64,000 nt of DNA from Hydrogenophaga taeniospiralis (GTDB lineage Bacteria > Pseudomonadota > Gammaproteobacteria > Burkholderiales > Burkholderiaceae_C): positions 3,138,501 to 3,202,500 of the forward strand of contig NZ_JAHBAG010000001.1 of NCBI RefSeq assembly GCF_020510445.1. Reading direction: 5' to 3'. Under the pieces are notes generated by a model, which was given only the letters and a program-made list of their open reading frames with translations, was not told the DNA's origin and made no database searches. Of this stretch, positions 16,901-24,135 are shown piece after piece (position 1 is the first letter of the stretch; every line of letters starts with the position of its first letter). The position numbers and the translations under genes were made by a program.

Positions 16901-17409
16901 CCGCCGCGCACCGCGTACTCGCCCGGGCTCACCACCTGGGTCACGTGCTGGTAGCCGGCCAGCGTGAGCTGGCTCTTGAGTTTGGCCTCGTCGAGCTTTT
17001 GCTTGACCTTGAAGTGAAAGGTGTAGCCGGCCAGAAAGGCCGGCGGCGCCAGCCGGTACAGCGCGGTGGTGGCGGGCACCAGCACCACGTCGGCGCCGGT
17101 GTCCTTGTCGTGCTGCTGGATGCGCCAGAGCGTGGCCAGGCGCTCGGAGATCAGGTCCTGGTGCGGCGAAAACGTGTCGTAGGGCAGGGTCTCCCAGTCC
17201 GGGAACAGCGCGCAGCGCAGGCCAGGCGCGAAGAACGCCATCTCGTCGATCAGGCGCTGCGCGTCGGTGGCGTCGGCGGTGACGATGGCGGTGACCCGGC
17301 CGGCGGCCTTCTCGCGCTCACCGAGCCGGGCCAGCAGCAGAGCGTCGGCCGCGCCGCTGGGGCGCGGCTGCGTGAAGCGTTTGCCGGGGGTGAGTTTGGG
17401 CAGGTCCAT
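13918..17409 (-). CDS. mfd: Transcription-repair coupling factor Mfd
   Basis: About 1163 residues, normal for Mfd. Domains in order: UvrB-homology region (about 30-300, DWETLPYDTFSPHQDLISER), the RNA-polymerase-interacting domain (about 480-560, VGDPVVHNAHGIGRYRG), the translocase with Walker A LVCGDVGFGKTEVALRAAF, DEEH box IIDEEHRFGVRHKE and motif VI GRVGRSHHQAYAYLL, and the C-terminal inhibitory domain. Mfd displaces RNA polymerase stalled at DNA damage and recruits UvrA. The start ATG at 17409 (MDLPKLTPGKRF) fits family N-termini better than the in-frame start at 17475, which would add a proline-rich tail. It diverges from ispD. Confidence 0.97.
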   Translation of the reverse strand: MDLPKLTPGKRFTQPRPSGAADALLLARLGEREKAAGRVTAIVTADATDAQRLIDEMAFFAPGLRCALFPDWETLPYDTFSPHQDLISERLATLWRIQQHDKDTGADVVLVPATTALYRLAPPAFLAGYTFHFKVKQKLDEAKLKSQLTLAGYQHVTQVVSPGEYAVRGGLIDLFPMGSPVPYRVDLFDDEIDSIRTFDPDSQRSLYPVPEVRLLPGREFPMDDAARAKFRSRWRELLDGDPTKSRIYKDMGNGVATAGIEYYLPLFFEQTATVFDYLGEAATVVLHGDLEPAFQRFWQDTQDRYRLVKGDPERPTLPPESLFLSAEQFYTGANAHAQLAIRPAVEDVADNAFAQKLGDLSVLRGAEDPLARLQGHMRNSAHRVLLLAESDGRRESLLDFLRASGLNPPAFDSLTEFQGSDEPTGIATAALTVGFSWLEGGIDFVTETELFATGPTTRRRKKQEQVSDVDALIKDLSELNVGDPVVHNAHGIGRYRGLIHMDMGEKNPDGTPALMEFLHLEYADKAVLYVPVSQLQLIGRYTGVSADEAPLHRLGSGQWEKAKRKAAEQVRDAAAELLNIYARRAARQGHAFRFSAQDYEIFANDFGFEETADQRGAIHAVIQDMISPRPMDRLVCGDVGFGKTEVALRAAFVAVTGGRQVAFLAPTTLLAEQHYQTLVDRFAKWPVKVAEVSRFRSGKEITAAIKGIADGTVDIVVGTHKLLSESTKFHDLGLLIIDEEHRFGVRHKEAMKAMRAEVDVLTLTATPIPRTLGMALEGLRDLSVIATAPQRRLAIKTFVRNEGNGVIREAVLRELKRGGQVYFLHNEVETIENRKQKLEEILPEARIAIAHGQMPERDLERVMRDFVAQRYNLLLCSTIIETGIDVPTANTIVMSRADKFGLAQLHQLRGRVGRSHHQAYAYLLVPEIEGLTKQASQRLDAIQQMEELGSGFYLAMHDLEIRGAGEVLGENQSGNMLEVGFQLYNEMLNEAVRSLKAGREPDLLSPLSVTTDINLHAPALLPNDYCGDVHLRLSFYKKLATAKTTDQVDGLLEEIVDRFGKLPAQAQTLIDVHRLRCISAPYGVVKVDAAPGVTNITFKANPPVEPMRIIELIQKNRHIKLAGNEKLRIERALPEVKDRVQLVRDVLKALGQPMSAPRAAGAV

Positions 17410-17471
17410 GCGGGCGGGGGTGGTGAATGAGGGCGGTGGGCGCGGCGGGCCAACCGGACCCGCCATGACGA

Positions 17472-17501
17472 ACACCCCCCGTCCAGCTGGGCGGGGGGTG
17501 T
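17472..17501. promoter_or_regulatory. Perfect 10-bp inverted repeat with nested palindrome between mfd and ispD
   Basis: ACACCCCCCG (17472-17481) and CGGGGGGTGT (17492-17501) are exact complements around the palindrome CCAGCTGG (17483-17490), so the whole 30 bases form one dyad with a single T-G pair. It lies between two divergent genes, about 62 bases before the mfd ATG and 32 before the ispD ATG. A TAGAAT box at 17516-17521 could be the ispD -10, which would put the dyad over the -35 region. Confidence 0.65.
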
Positions 17502-17532
17502 GAAAACACTGATTCTAGAATGCGCACAAGCC

Positions 17533-18255
17533 ATGACCGATACCGCCCACCCGATTCCCCCCGCGCTTGCTCCCCGTTGCCACGTGCTGCTGCCTTGTGC
17601 AGGAACTGGGTCGCGCGCGGGCACGGCGGGTCCCAAGCAATACGAGCGCGTGGCCGGCTTGCCCATGGTGTTGCACACCCTGGCCGCGTTTCAGGCCGTG
17701 CCACGCATTGCCCAGTGCCTGATCGTCATCGCGCCGGGGGACCGGTTTCTCAGCGTGGACCACCCGAGCGTGGTGCTGGCGCGCTGCGGTGGCCGTTCCC
17801 GCGCGGAGAGCGTGTTCAACGGCCTGCACGAGCTGCTGGCCCAGGGAGCGGCGCAGGACGACTGGGTGCTGGTGCACGATGCGGCGCGCTGCCTGGTCAC
17901 GCCGGCCCAGATCAACGCCTTGCTCGACGCCTGCGAAAACGACCCCGTGGGCGGGCTGCTGGCGCTCAAGCTGCCCGACACCCTGAAGACCGAGGCTGGC
18001 GGCCGCGTGGCGGCCACGGTGGACCGCTCCGACAAATGGCTGGCCCAGACGCCGCAGATGTTCCGCCTCGGTGCGCTGCGCGACGCGCTCGCCGCGCAGG
18101 CCGACAGCGGGTTCGCCGGGGTGACCGACGAGGCCAGCGCCATGGAGCTGGCGGGCCACCGTCCGCTGCTGGTGCCCGGCAGCGCGCAGAACTTCAAGGT
18201 CACCTACCCGGAAGACTTTGCCCTGGCCGAGGCCATTCTGAACAACCGAACCTGA
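17533..18255 (+). CDS. ispD: 2-C-methyl-D-erythritol 4-phosphate cytidylyltransferase
   Basis: A 240-residue cytidylyltransferase of the MEP isoprenoid pathway. The CTP-binding N-terminal motif [19 protein letters not shown] is clear, as are [16 protein letters not shown] (metal/substrate region) and the [10 protein letters not shown] and [12 protein letters not shown] motifs. It couples CTP with methylerythritol phosphate. The start at 17533 (MTDTAHP) is preferred over an in-frame ATG at 17500 that lies inside a palindrome. ispF follows 13 bases after its stop, so they form an operon, as in many proteobacteria; dxr for the same pathway is at 41.5 kb. Confidence 0.96.
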   Translation: MTDTAHPIPPALAPRCHVLLPCAGTGSRAGTAGPKQYERVAGLPMVLHTLAAFQAVPRIAQCLIVIAPGDRFLSVDHPSVVLARCGGRSRAESVFNGLHELLAQGAAQDDWVLVHDAARCLVTPAQINALLDACENDPVGGLLALKLPDTLKTEAGGRVAATVDRSDKWLAQTPQMFRLGALRDALAAQADSGFAGVTDEASAMELAGHRPLLVPGSAQNFKVTYPEDFALAEAILNNRT

Positions 18256-18268
18256 GCAGGAACCCCCA

Positions 18269-18766
18269 ATGAATCCCTCGCCATTCAGTCTGCGCATCGG
18301 TGAAGGCTGGGACGTCCACGCATTGGTGCCCGGCCGCCCGCTCATCGTCGGTGGGGTGCGCATCCCGCACATGTTGGGCTTGCTCGGACATTCGGACGCC
18401 GACGTGCTGCTGCATGCGATCACCGACGCCTTGCTGGGCGCGGCCGCGCTGGGCGACATCGGCCGTCACTTCCCCGACACCGACCAGCACTTCAAAGGGG
18501 CCGACTCCAGCGTGTTGCTGGCCGAAGCGGCGCGCCGCGTGCGCGATGCCGGTTTTGAAATCGTCAACATCGACAGCACCGTGATTGCCCAGGCGCCCAA
18601 GCTGGCGCCGCACATCGGCGCCATGTGCGAGAGCATTGCGCGCGCCCTGGGGGTGGCGGTCGGCCGGGTGAACGTGAAAGCCAAGACGGCCGAGAAGCTC
18701 GGGCCGGTGGGGCAGGGACTGTCGATGGAAGCGCGCGCCGTGGTCCTGCTGAACGCGCAGGCATAG
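18269..18766 (+). CDS. ispF: 2-C-methyl-D-erythritol 2,4-cyclodiphosphate synthase
   Basis: A 165-residue protein, the normal length. Metal ligands and substrate motifs of the family are present: [11 protein letters not shown] (Asp and His for zinc, near residues 17-19), [25 protein letters not shown], and FPDTD. The C-terminal [19 protein letters not shown] is the conserved nucleotide-binding end. IspF forms trimers and converts CDP-methylerythritol phosphate into the cyclodiphosphate. It is 13 bases after ispD with AGGA in front of the ATG, and converges on the sensor kinase gene 31 bases away. Confidence 0.97.
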   Translation: MNPSPFSLRIGEGWDVHALVPGRPLIVGGVRIPHMLGLLGHSDADVLLHAITDALLGAAALGDIGRHFPDTDQHFKGADSSVLLAEAARRVRDAGFEIVNIDSTVIAQAPKLAPHIGAMCESIARALGVAVGRVNVKAKTAEKLGPVGQGLSMEARAVVLLNAQA

Positions 18767-18797
18767 CGCCGGGCAGCGACCCGCGCGGCGGCTGGAC

Positions 18798-20213
18798 TCA
18801 GTCCGGGGCTTTGGGCAGTTTCATGTGGGCGGACAGGCCGCCTGTGCTGCTGTTGGCCATGGCAAAGCGCCCGCCCATGCGGGCGATGGCCCGCTCCACG
18901 ATCGCCAACCCCAGGCCGGTGCCAGTGGCCGACGAGCGCGAGGCATCGCCCCGGAAAAACGGTTGTGTGAGGTGTTGCAACTGATCGGGGCTGACCCCGG
19001 GGCCGTGGTCGCGCAGCTTGACGAGCACCCAGTCGTCCCGAATCTTGGCGGCGATCCCCACTTCGGCCATGCCCGTCTCCGGATTGCGACCGTAGCGCTG
19101 GGTGTTCTCCAGCAGGTTGGAGAACACCCGCTGCAGCTCCACCGCCTCACCCAGCACGAAGGTGTCGGGGGGAATCTGGGTTTCGATGATCAGGGTGGGG
19201 TCGTTGCCCAGCGAAAAGATCGCGGCGTCGACCACCTGGTTGAGGTTGACCCGGTCGGGCTTCAGCTGGTCGGGGCGTGCGTAGTCCAGGAACTTGTCGA
19301 TGATGGCGTTGACCTGTTCGATGTCCGCCGTCATGTGTTCACGGGCCTGCGGGTCGGCCACGCTCATCTCGGTTTCGAGCCGCAGCCGCGCCAGTGGCGT
19401 GCGCAGGTCGTGCGAGATGCCGGCCAGCATGAGCGCGCGGTCCTGCTCGACCTTGGACAGACGCTGTGCCATGCGGTTGAAGCCGATGTTGACTTCACGG
19501 ATCTCGCTGGTGGCGACCATTTCGTTGAGTTGACTGGCGTTGAAGTCCCCTTCGCGCACCCGGCTGGCGGCAAACGAGAGCTTCTTCAGGGGGTGGTTGA
19601 TCAGCCGCGCGATCAGCGCCGCACCGGCCAGGGACAGCGCGGCGGCGGTGGCCAGCCAGATCAGCCAGGTGGCGCCGGTCACCGGTCCGACGCGGGAGGG
19701 GTCGGTCAGCAGCCAGTAGGGGTCATCGTCGATGTTGAATCCCACCCACAGCCCGGGAAAACCGTTGACCTCCCGGGCGACCACGGTGCCCGGGCCCAGC
19801 CGCGCGCTCAGGCGCTCGCTGATGTTCTGGCTGAGCGAGTCGGTGTTGTAGAGCTTGTAGGTGTCGTTGGGCTCGCGCGGCGCGATGCGCACGCCTTCTT
19901 CGTCGGCCAGTGTCTTGACCAGCGATACCCGGGCAATGGAATCCGAATGCACCAGCGCGGCGCGGCTGAGGTTGACCAGCGAGGCCAGTTGCTGCGCGCT
20001 TTGCAGCGCGCGCGGCTCGAACTCCAGCGCACGAAAGGTTTGCAGCCAGGCAACGATGCAGCCCACGAGAAGCAGGGCGAGGAAGAAAAACGTGCGCCAG
20101 AACAGGCTCACGCCGCGTTGCGGACGCATCTCCAGCGGGGCCGGCGCGGTCTCCAGCGCCGCCGGCTGGGTTTCAAAAGGGACGCGCGAGTCGCGCGTCG
20201 GTACAGCGCTCAC
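18798..20213 (-). CDS. EnvZ-family sensor histidine kinase (RisS-like)
   Basis: A 471-residue inner-membrane kinase. An Ala/Pro-rich cytoplasmic N-terminus precedes membrane helix 1 (about residues 38-60, TFFFLALLLVGCIVAW); a periplasmic sensor of about 120 residues follows; helix 2 is TWLIWLATAAALSLAGAAL. Then come HAMP (INHPLKKLSFAASRVREG), HisKA with the phospho-acceptor His268 in GISHDLRTPLARLR, and the ATPase domain with N box NLLENTQRYGR, DHGPGVS and TGTGLGLAIVER. Bordetella RisS and E. coli EnvZ are the models. The start is GTG at 20213 with GGAGG seven bases ahead. It lies 120 bases downstream of the OmpR-like gene, its likely partner. Confidence 0.92.
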   Translation of the reverse strand: MSAVPTRDSRVPFETQPAALETAPAPLEMRPQRGVSLFWRTFFFLALLLVGCIVAWLQTFRALEFEPRALQSAQQLASLVNLSRAALVHSDSIARVSLVKTLADEEGVRIAPREPNDTYKLYNTDSLSQNISERLSARLGPGTVVAREVNGFPGLWVGFNIDDDPYWLLTDPSRVGPVTGATWLIWLATAAALSLAGAALIARLINHPLKKLSFAASRVREGDFNASQLNEMVATSEIREVNIGFNRMAQRLSKVEQDRALMLAGISHDLRTPLARLRLETEMSVADPQAREHMTADIEQVNAIIDKFLDYARPDQLKPDRVNLNQVVDAAIFSLGNDPTLIIETQIPPDTFVLGEAVELQRVFSNLLENTQRYGRNPETGMAEVGIAAKIRDDWVLVKLRDHGPGVSPDQLQHLTQPFFRGDASRSSATGTGLGLAIVERAIARMGGRFAMANSSTGGLSAHMKLPKAPD

Positions 20214-20333
20214 TGGACTACCTCCGTGTTGCGCACTGTGGGACTGAGCGCCTCGGCCGGGCAGCGCTCACCGGAGCACCTTCGCCCTGCGGGTTGCGGT
20301 GCGAGCTTGCTTGGGAGTGGCTCGGCGCGGCGG

Positions 20334-21065
20334 TCATGTGTTGCCGTCGGGAACAAAGACATAGCCCACACCCCACACGGTCTGCAGGTAGCGCGGCGAA
20401 GCAGCGTCTTCTTCAATGAGTTTGCGCAGACGCGAGACCTGCACGTCCAGGCTGCGGTCGAACGGCTCGAACTCGCGACCACGCGCCAGCTGCGCGAGTT
20501 TTTCGCGTGAGAGCGGCTGGCGGGGGTGGCGCACCAGGGCCTTGAGCATGGCGAATTCGCCGGTGGTCAGTGGCAAGTCCTCGCCCTGCTTGCGCAGCGT
20601 GCGCAGGCTCAGGTCGAATTCGAACGGACCGAAGTTGACCACCTCGGCTTCCTGCGACGGGGCGCCCGGTACTTCGGTGGGCGGGCGGCGGCGCAGCACA
20701 GCGTGGATGCGGGCCAGCAGTTCGCGCGGGTTGAACGGTTTGCCCAGGTAGTCGTCGGCACCGACTTCCAGTCCGACGATCCGGTCCACGTCTTCGCTCT
20801 TGGCGGTCAGCATGATGATGGGGGTCCGGTCACCGTTGGCGCGCAGGCGTCTGCAGATGGACAGACCATCCTCGCCGGGCATCATCAGGTCCAGCACGAT
20901 CAGGTCGACCGACTCGCGCTGGAGCACCCGGTTCAGTGCCTTGCCGTCTTCGGCCAGCATGACTTCAAAGCCTTCCTGCATCAGGTAGCGGCGCAGCAGA
21001 TCACGGATGCGGACATCGTCGTCCACAACCAGAATCTTGTTGGGGCGGGCGTTGGTTTGCGACAT
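20334..21065 (-). CDS. ompR: OmpR-family response regulator (RisA-like)
   Basis: A 243-residue response regulator. The receiver domain has the acidic pocket VVDDD (residues 13-17), phospho-acceptor Asp59 in IVLDLMMPGEDG and Lys in GKPFNPREL; the C-terminal winged helix ends with DRSLDVQVSRLRKLIEED and YLQTVWGVGYVFVP, the standard OmpR/PhoB DNA-binding features. It should activate or repress envelope genes on command of the EnvZ-like kinase downstream. The start at 21065 (MSQTNARPNKILVVDDD) has GGAGG in front. Symbol is given by closest model; Burkholderiales often call this risA. Possible binding sites lie just upstream. Confidence 0.93.
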   Translation of the reverse strand: MSQTNARPNKILVVDDDVRIRDLLRRYLMQEGFEVMLAEDGKALNRVLQRESVDLIVLDLMMPGEDGLSICRRLRANGDRTPIIMLTAKSEDVDRIVGLEVGADDYLGKPFNPRELLARIHAVLRRRPPTEVPGAPSQEAEVVNFGPFEFDLSLRTLRKQGEDLPLTTGEFAMLKALVRHPRQPLSREKLAQLARGREFEPFDRSLDVQVSRLRKLIEEDAASPRYLQTVWGVGYVFVPDGNT

Positions 21066-21084
21066 GGAAGTGACCTCCGGAAAA

Positions 21085-21158
21085 TGTAACAAACGCGATT
21101 GTGGCAGCGGTAAACGCCTGTCAGCACTGGTTTTTTGTTTTCCTGACCGGCTGTTACA
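21085..21158. promoter_or_regulatory. Paired OmpR-like half sites upstream of ompR
   Basis: TGTAACA at 21085-21091 and its inverted form TGTTACA at 21152-21158 flank the 168-base gap between ompR (minus) and the exported-protein gene (plus). TG(T/A)(A/T)ACA is close to the core of known OmpR boxes. A run of six T at 21131-21136 lies between them. This could be a self-regulating divergent control region; the match is by eye. Confidence 0.35.
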
Positions 21159-21233
21159 AATGTTGCGTCGGATGGCATCTGCTTCACCGGGCGCGCATCT
21201 CACAATCGCTGAAACGTGGATACTTGGTGGCTC

Positions 21234-21521
21234 ATGAAGACGTATTTGTCATCCCTGATGTTGTTGTTCGTGCTCGGTCCGGTCTTTGCCCAGGCGCCGA
21301 ATGGTCGCGGTGATGCCCTGATGGGCGCCACGGTGGAGGTCGTGCCATCCGAGGCCGGCGAAGAGCGCGAGACACGCAGCCATACACGGCTGCGTGACAG
21401 CCTGCGGCTTCCACTGGATGAACGGGATGACGTCGGCAAGCCGTACCGGTTGACGCTGGAAGAGCGCCACCTTTTGCGCGAGCAGCTTCGCAGCCAGACC
21501 AACAACCTCCACAAAAAGTAA
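21234..21521 (+). CDS. Small exported protein, unknown function
   Basis: A 95-residue protein with a signal peptide (MKTYLSSLMLLFVLGPVFAQA, cleavage near residue 20) and a charged mature part including ERETRSHTRLRDSLRLPLDE and LTLEERHLLREQLRSQ. I do not recognise the family. Similar short exported proteins with an 'LTxEERxxLRxQL' end occur in Burkholderiales. The start at 21234 is chosen because it opens directly on the signal peptide; there is only a weak GGTGG ahead of it. The SIMPL-domain gene begins three bases after its stop, so they form an operon whose promoter region is shared with ompR. Confidence 0.75.
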   Translation: MKTYLSSLMLLFVLGPVFAQAPNGRGDALMGATVEVVPSEAGEERETRSHTRLRDSLRLPLDERDDVGKPYRLTLEERHLLREQLRSQTNNLHKK

Positions 21522-21524
21522 TTC

Positions 21525-22277
21525 ATGTCGCCATTTTCCGGACGCTCCGCCTTTTCTGACCGATTTCATCGCCGCCTTGTCATCCTCATCCTGTTGATCG
21601 CCAGTGGCGGTGGCAGCGCCTGGGCCCAGGCGCCCCAGGAGGGCAAAGAGCCGGCCAACATCGTGAACATCGCAGCCAGCGGGTTTCTGGAAGTCCAGCA
21701 GGACTGGCTCAGCATGAGCCTGAACACCACCCGGGACGGTCCCGACGCCGCCACCGTGCAGAACCAGCTCAAGGTGGCACTGGACGCTGCGCTCGTGGTG
21801 GCCAGGACGGCGGCCCAGCCCCAGCAAATGGAGGTGCGCACCGGTCAGTTTTCTCTATACCCGCGTTACGGCACCAACGGCAAGATCAACGGTTGGCAGG
21901 GCAGTACCGAGCTCGTGATCGAAGGGCGCGATTTCGCGCGCATCAGCACCACGGCCGGAAAGATCCAGACCCTGACCATGGGCCAAGTGGGCTTTTCGCT
22001 TTCGCGAGAGGCACGGCAAAAGCTGGAGGCCGACGTGCAGGCCCTGGCCATTGATCGTTTCAAGGCCCGGGCCAATGACGTGGCCAAGGGGTTTGGTTTC
22101 ACTGGCTACACCTTGCGCGAGGTCTCCATCAGTTCGGCCGACCAGGAGAACGCTCCGATACCCATGCGCATGCTGGCCCAATCGGCCAAGTCGGTGGCGG
22201 ATACCTCTCCCGTGTCCGCGGAAGCGGGCAAGAGCATGGTGAACGTGACCGTGTCCGGTTCCATCCAGCTGCGCTGA
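21525..22277 (+). CDS. SIMPL-domain (DUF541) periplasmic protein
   Basis: A 250-residue protein with an N-terminal signal (RRLVILILLIASGGGSAWA, cut near residue 34) and a SIMPL/DUF541 domain over most of the mature length. Telling segments are NIVNIAASGFLEVQQDWLSM, the QMEVRTGQFSLYPRYG strand-turn and GWQGSTELVIEGRDF, and a C-terminal MVNVTVSGSIQL strand. Such proteins (E. coli YggE is the model) are periplasmic and linked to oxidative stress protection, with unknown mechanism. It follows the small exported protein by three bases. A strong bidirectional terminator lies 26 bases after the stop. Confidence 0.88.
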   Translation: MSPFSGRSAFSDRFHRRLVILILLIASGGGSAWAQAPQEGKEPANIVNIAASGFLEVQQDWLSMSLNTTRDGPDAATVQNQLKVALDAALVVARTAAQPQQMEVRTGQFSLYPRYGTNGKINGWQGSTELVIEGRDFARISTTAGKIQTLTMGQVGFSLSREARQKLEADVQALAIDRFKARANDVAKGFGFTGYTLREVSISSADQENAPIPMRMLAQSAKSVADTSPVSAEAGKSMVNVTVSGSIQLR

Positions 22278-22302
22278 AACGGACGGGTGTTCCGCGCAGC
22301 AA

Positions 22303-22325
22303 AAAGGCCCGCGAAGCGGGCCTTT
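22303..22325. terminator. Bidirectional intrinsic terminator
   Basis: AAAGGCCCGC - GAA - GCGGGCCTTT is a perfect 10-bp stem with a three-base loop, flanked by A's on the left, between the convergent SIMPL-domain and 3-hydroxybutyrate dehydrogenase genes. Confidence 0.9.
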
Positions 22326-22349
22326 CCATCGATGACGGGATTTGCAGCC

Positions 22350-23120
22350 TTATTGCGCCACCCAGCCACCGTCCATGTTCCAGGCCACGCCGCGCACATT
22401 GTTGCCCGCCGGCGAGCAGAAAAACACCGCCAGTTCGCCCAGCTCTTCGGGTGTGGTGAACTGCATGGACGGCTCCTTTTCGCCGAGCAGCACCTTCTTG
22501 GCGTCCTCGTTGGAAATGCCCAGGGCTCCGGCCTTGGCATCCACCTGCTTTTGCACCAGCGGCGTGAGCACCCAGCCCGGGCAGATCGCGTTGCAGGTCA
22601 CGCCGGAGGTGGCGTTTTCCAGCGCGGTGACCTTGGTCAGACCGATCACACCGTGTTTGGCCGCGACGTAGGCCGATTTTTCGGCCGATCCCACCAGGCC
22701 GTGGACCGACGCCACGTTGATGATGCGGCCCCAGTTGGCGGCCCGCATGGCTGGCAGCGCCAGGCGCGTGGCGTGGAACGCGCTGGTGAGGTTGATGGCG
22801 ATGATGGCATCCCAGCGTTCCACGGGAAAGTCCTCCACCCGGGCCACGTGCTGGATGCCGGCGTTGTTGACGAGGATGTCCACCTGGCCAAACCGGGACG
22901 CGGCAAACGCCATCATGTCCTCGATCTCGGCGGGTTTGCTCATGTCGGCGCCGTGGTAGGCCACCTTCGCGCCCAGTGCCGCGATCTCGGCCTTGGGGCC
23001 TTCGGCGTCACCAAAACCGTTGAGCACGATGTTGGCGCCCTGACGCGCCAGCGCCTTGGCAATACCCAGTCCGATGCCGCTGGTGGAGCCGGTGACAAGG
23101 GCGGTTTTGTTTGCAAGCAT
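22350..23120 (-). CDS. bdhA: D-3-hydroxybutyrate dehydrogenase
   Basis: A 256-residue short-chain dehydrogenase. The NAD-binding TGSTSGIGLGIA motif is at residues 10-21, NNAG at about 88, the catalytic Ser in ASVHGLVGSAEKS and the YVAAKHG Tyr-Lys pair near 155-160, and the PGWVLTPLV loop. The specific combination NGFGDAEG, VHGLVGS and CPGWVLTPLVQKQ is typical of 3-hydroxybutyrate dehydrogenases. It oxidises D-3-hydroxybutyrate released from polyhydroxybutyrate to acetoacetate, fitting with phaR at 26.8 kb. It diverges from an alpha/beta hydrolase gene across about 80 bases. Confidence 0.93.
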   Translation of the reverse strand: MLANKTALVTGSTSGIGLGIAKALARQGANIVLNGFGDAEGPKAEIAALGAKVAYHGADMSKPAEIEDMMAFAASRFGQVDILVNNAGIQHVARVEDFPVERWDAIIAINLTSAFHATRLALPAMRAANWGRIINVASVHGLVGSAEKSAYVAAKHGVIGLTKVTALENATSGVTCNAICPGWVLTPLVQKQVDAKAGALGISNEDAKKVLLGEKEPSMQFTTPEELGELAVFFCSPAGNNVRGVAWNMDGGWVAQ

Positions 23121-23199
23121 GGGTAAGCTCCAGTTCCATTACGATTCGTTGAGAGACGCTGAAAACATTATCACGGACGCTCAGGGGCACAAGACCAGC

Positions 23200-24117
23200 A
23201 TGCAGGAACCCACGCTCAACTTTCTGCCCGTCAGCGGGCCCGCCGCCCAGGGTGGTGTGCCACGGCGCATGGCCTATTGGGACTGGCCCACGACCGGTGC
23301 CACCACGGCCCACGTGGTGGTGTGCGTGCATGGCCTGTCGCGGCAGGGGCGCGACTTCGACACCCTCGCGCGCAGCCTGACCAGCCGCTGCCGCGTGATC
23401 GCGGTGGACGTGGCGGGGAGGGGTCACAGCGACTGGTTGCAGGACCCCATGGCCTATCAACTCGGCACGTATGCGGCCGACCTCGCCACGCTGTTGGCGC
23501 AATTGCGCGCGCAGACGCCCGGGGTGCGGATCGACTGGGTGGGCACCAGCATGGGGGGGCTGATCGGTATGGCGCTGGCGGCGCAGCCCGCACTGGCGCC
23601 ACACAGGCTGGTGCTCAACGATGTCGGGCCTGTGATCCAGTGGGAGGCCTTGCAGCGCATTGGCAACTACCTGGGGCTGAACCCGTCGTTTGCGAGCGAA
23701 CAGGCGGCGATGGACTACCTGGCGTCCATCTCGCCGGGGTTCGGACCGCACAGTCCGGAGCAATGGCGGGCCTTGTCATTGCCCATGCTGCGTGAGCGCG
23801 ATGGCCGCTGGTGGCTGCATTACGACCCGGCGATCGCGTTGCCTTTCAAGGCTTTGATGGCCGGGGACGAGTCCGTTTCGAGACAGGCCGTGCGCGAGGG
23901 TGAAGCAGCCCTGTGGGCACTGTACGACAGCATCACCGCACCGACCTTGCTGCTGCGTGGCACCGGGTCGGATCTGCTCACGCCGGAGACGGCGGAGCTG
24001 ATGACCCGGCGCGGTCCTTGCGCGCGTTGCGTGTCGTTCGAGGGTGTGGGCCATGCGCCCACGCTGGTGGCCGCCGATCAATGGTCCGCGGTTCGGGATT
24101 TTTTATGGGCTGCGTGA
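23200..24117 (+). CDS. Alpha/beta hydrolase
   Basis: About 305 residues of alpha/beta-hydrolase fold: oxyanion motif CVHGLSRQGRDFD, nucleophile elbow WVGTSMGGLIGMAL (Ser nucleophile), acid region in LLRGTGSDLLTPE and catalytic His in GVGHAPTL. This sequence type is common in Burkholderiales, often near relA, and its ester or lactone substrate is unknown. The start is uncertain: ATG at 23200 (MQEPTLNFLPV) leaves room for the divergent promoters with bdhA, while upstream in-frame starts at 23119 or 23056 would run into bdhA on the other strand. relA begins 18 bases after its stop. Confidence 0.85.
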   Translation: MQEPTLNFLPVSGPAAQGGVPRRMAYWDWPTTGATTAHVVVCVHGLSRQGRDFDTLARSLTSRCRVIAVDVAGRGHSDWLQDPMAYQLGTYAADLATLLAQLRAQTPGVRIDWVGTSMGGLIGMALAAQPALAPHRLVLNDVGPVIQWEALQRIGNYLGLNPSFASEQAAMDYLASISPGFGPHSPEQWRALSLPMLRERDGRWWLHYDPAIALPFKALMAGDESVSRQAVREGEAALWALYDSITAPTLLLRGTGSDLLTPETAELMTRRGPCARCVSFEGVGHAPTLVAADQWSAVRDFLWAA

Positions 24118-24135
24118 GTGCGTCCCGGGATTGAC

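Noticed and set aside
13987..17430. A 1147-codon open frame antisense to mfd
   Set aside because: Same cause as above: the sense frame encodes a complete Mfd with all helicase motifs.
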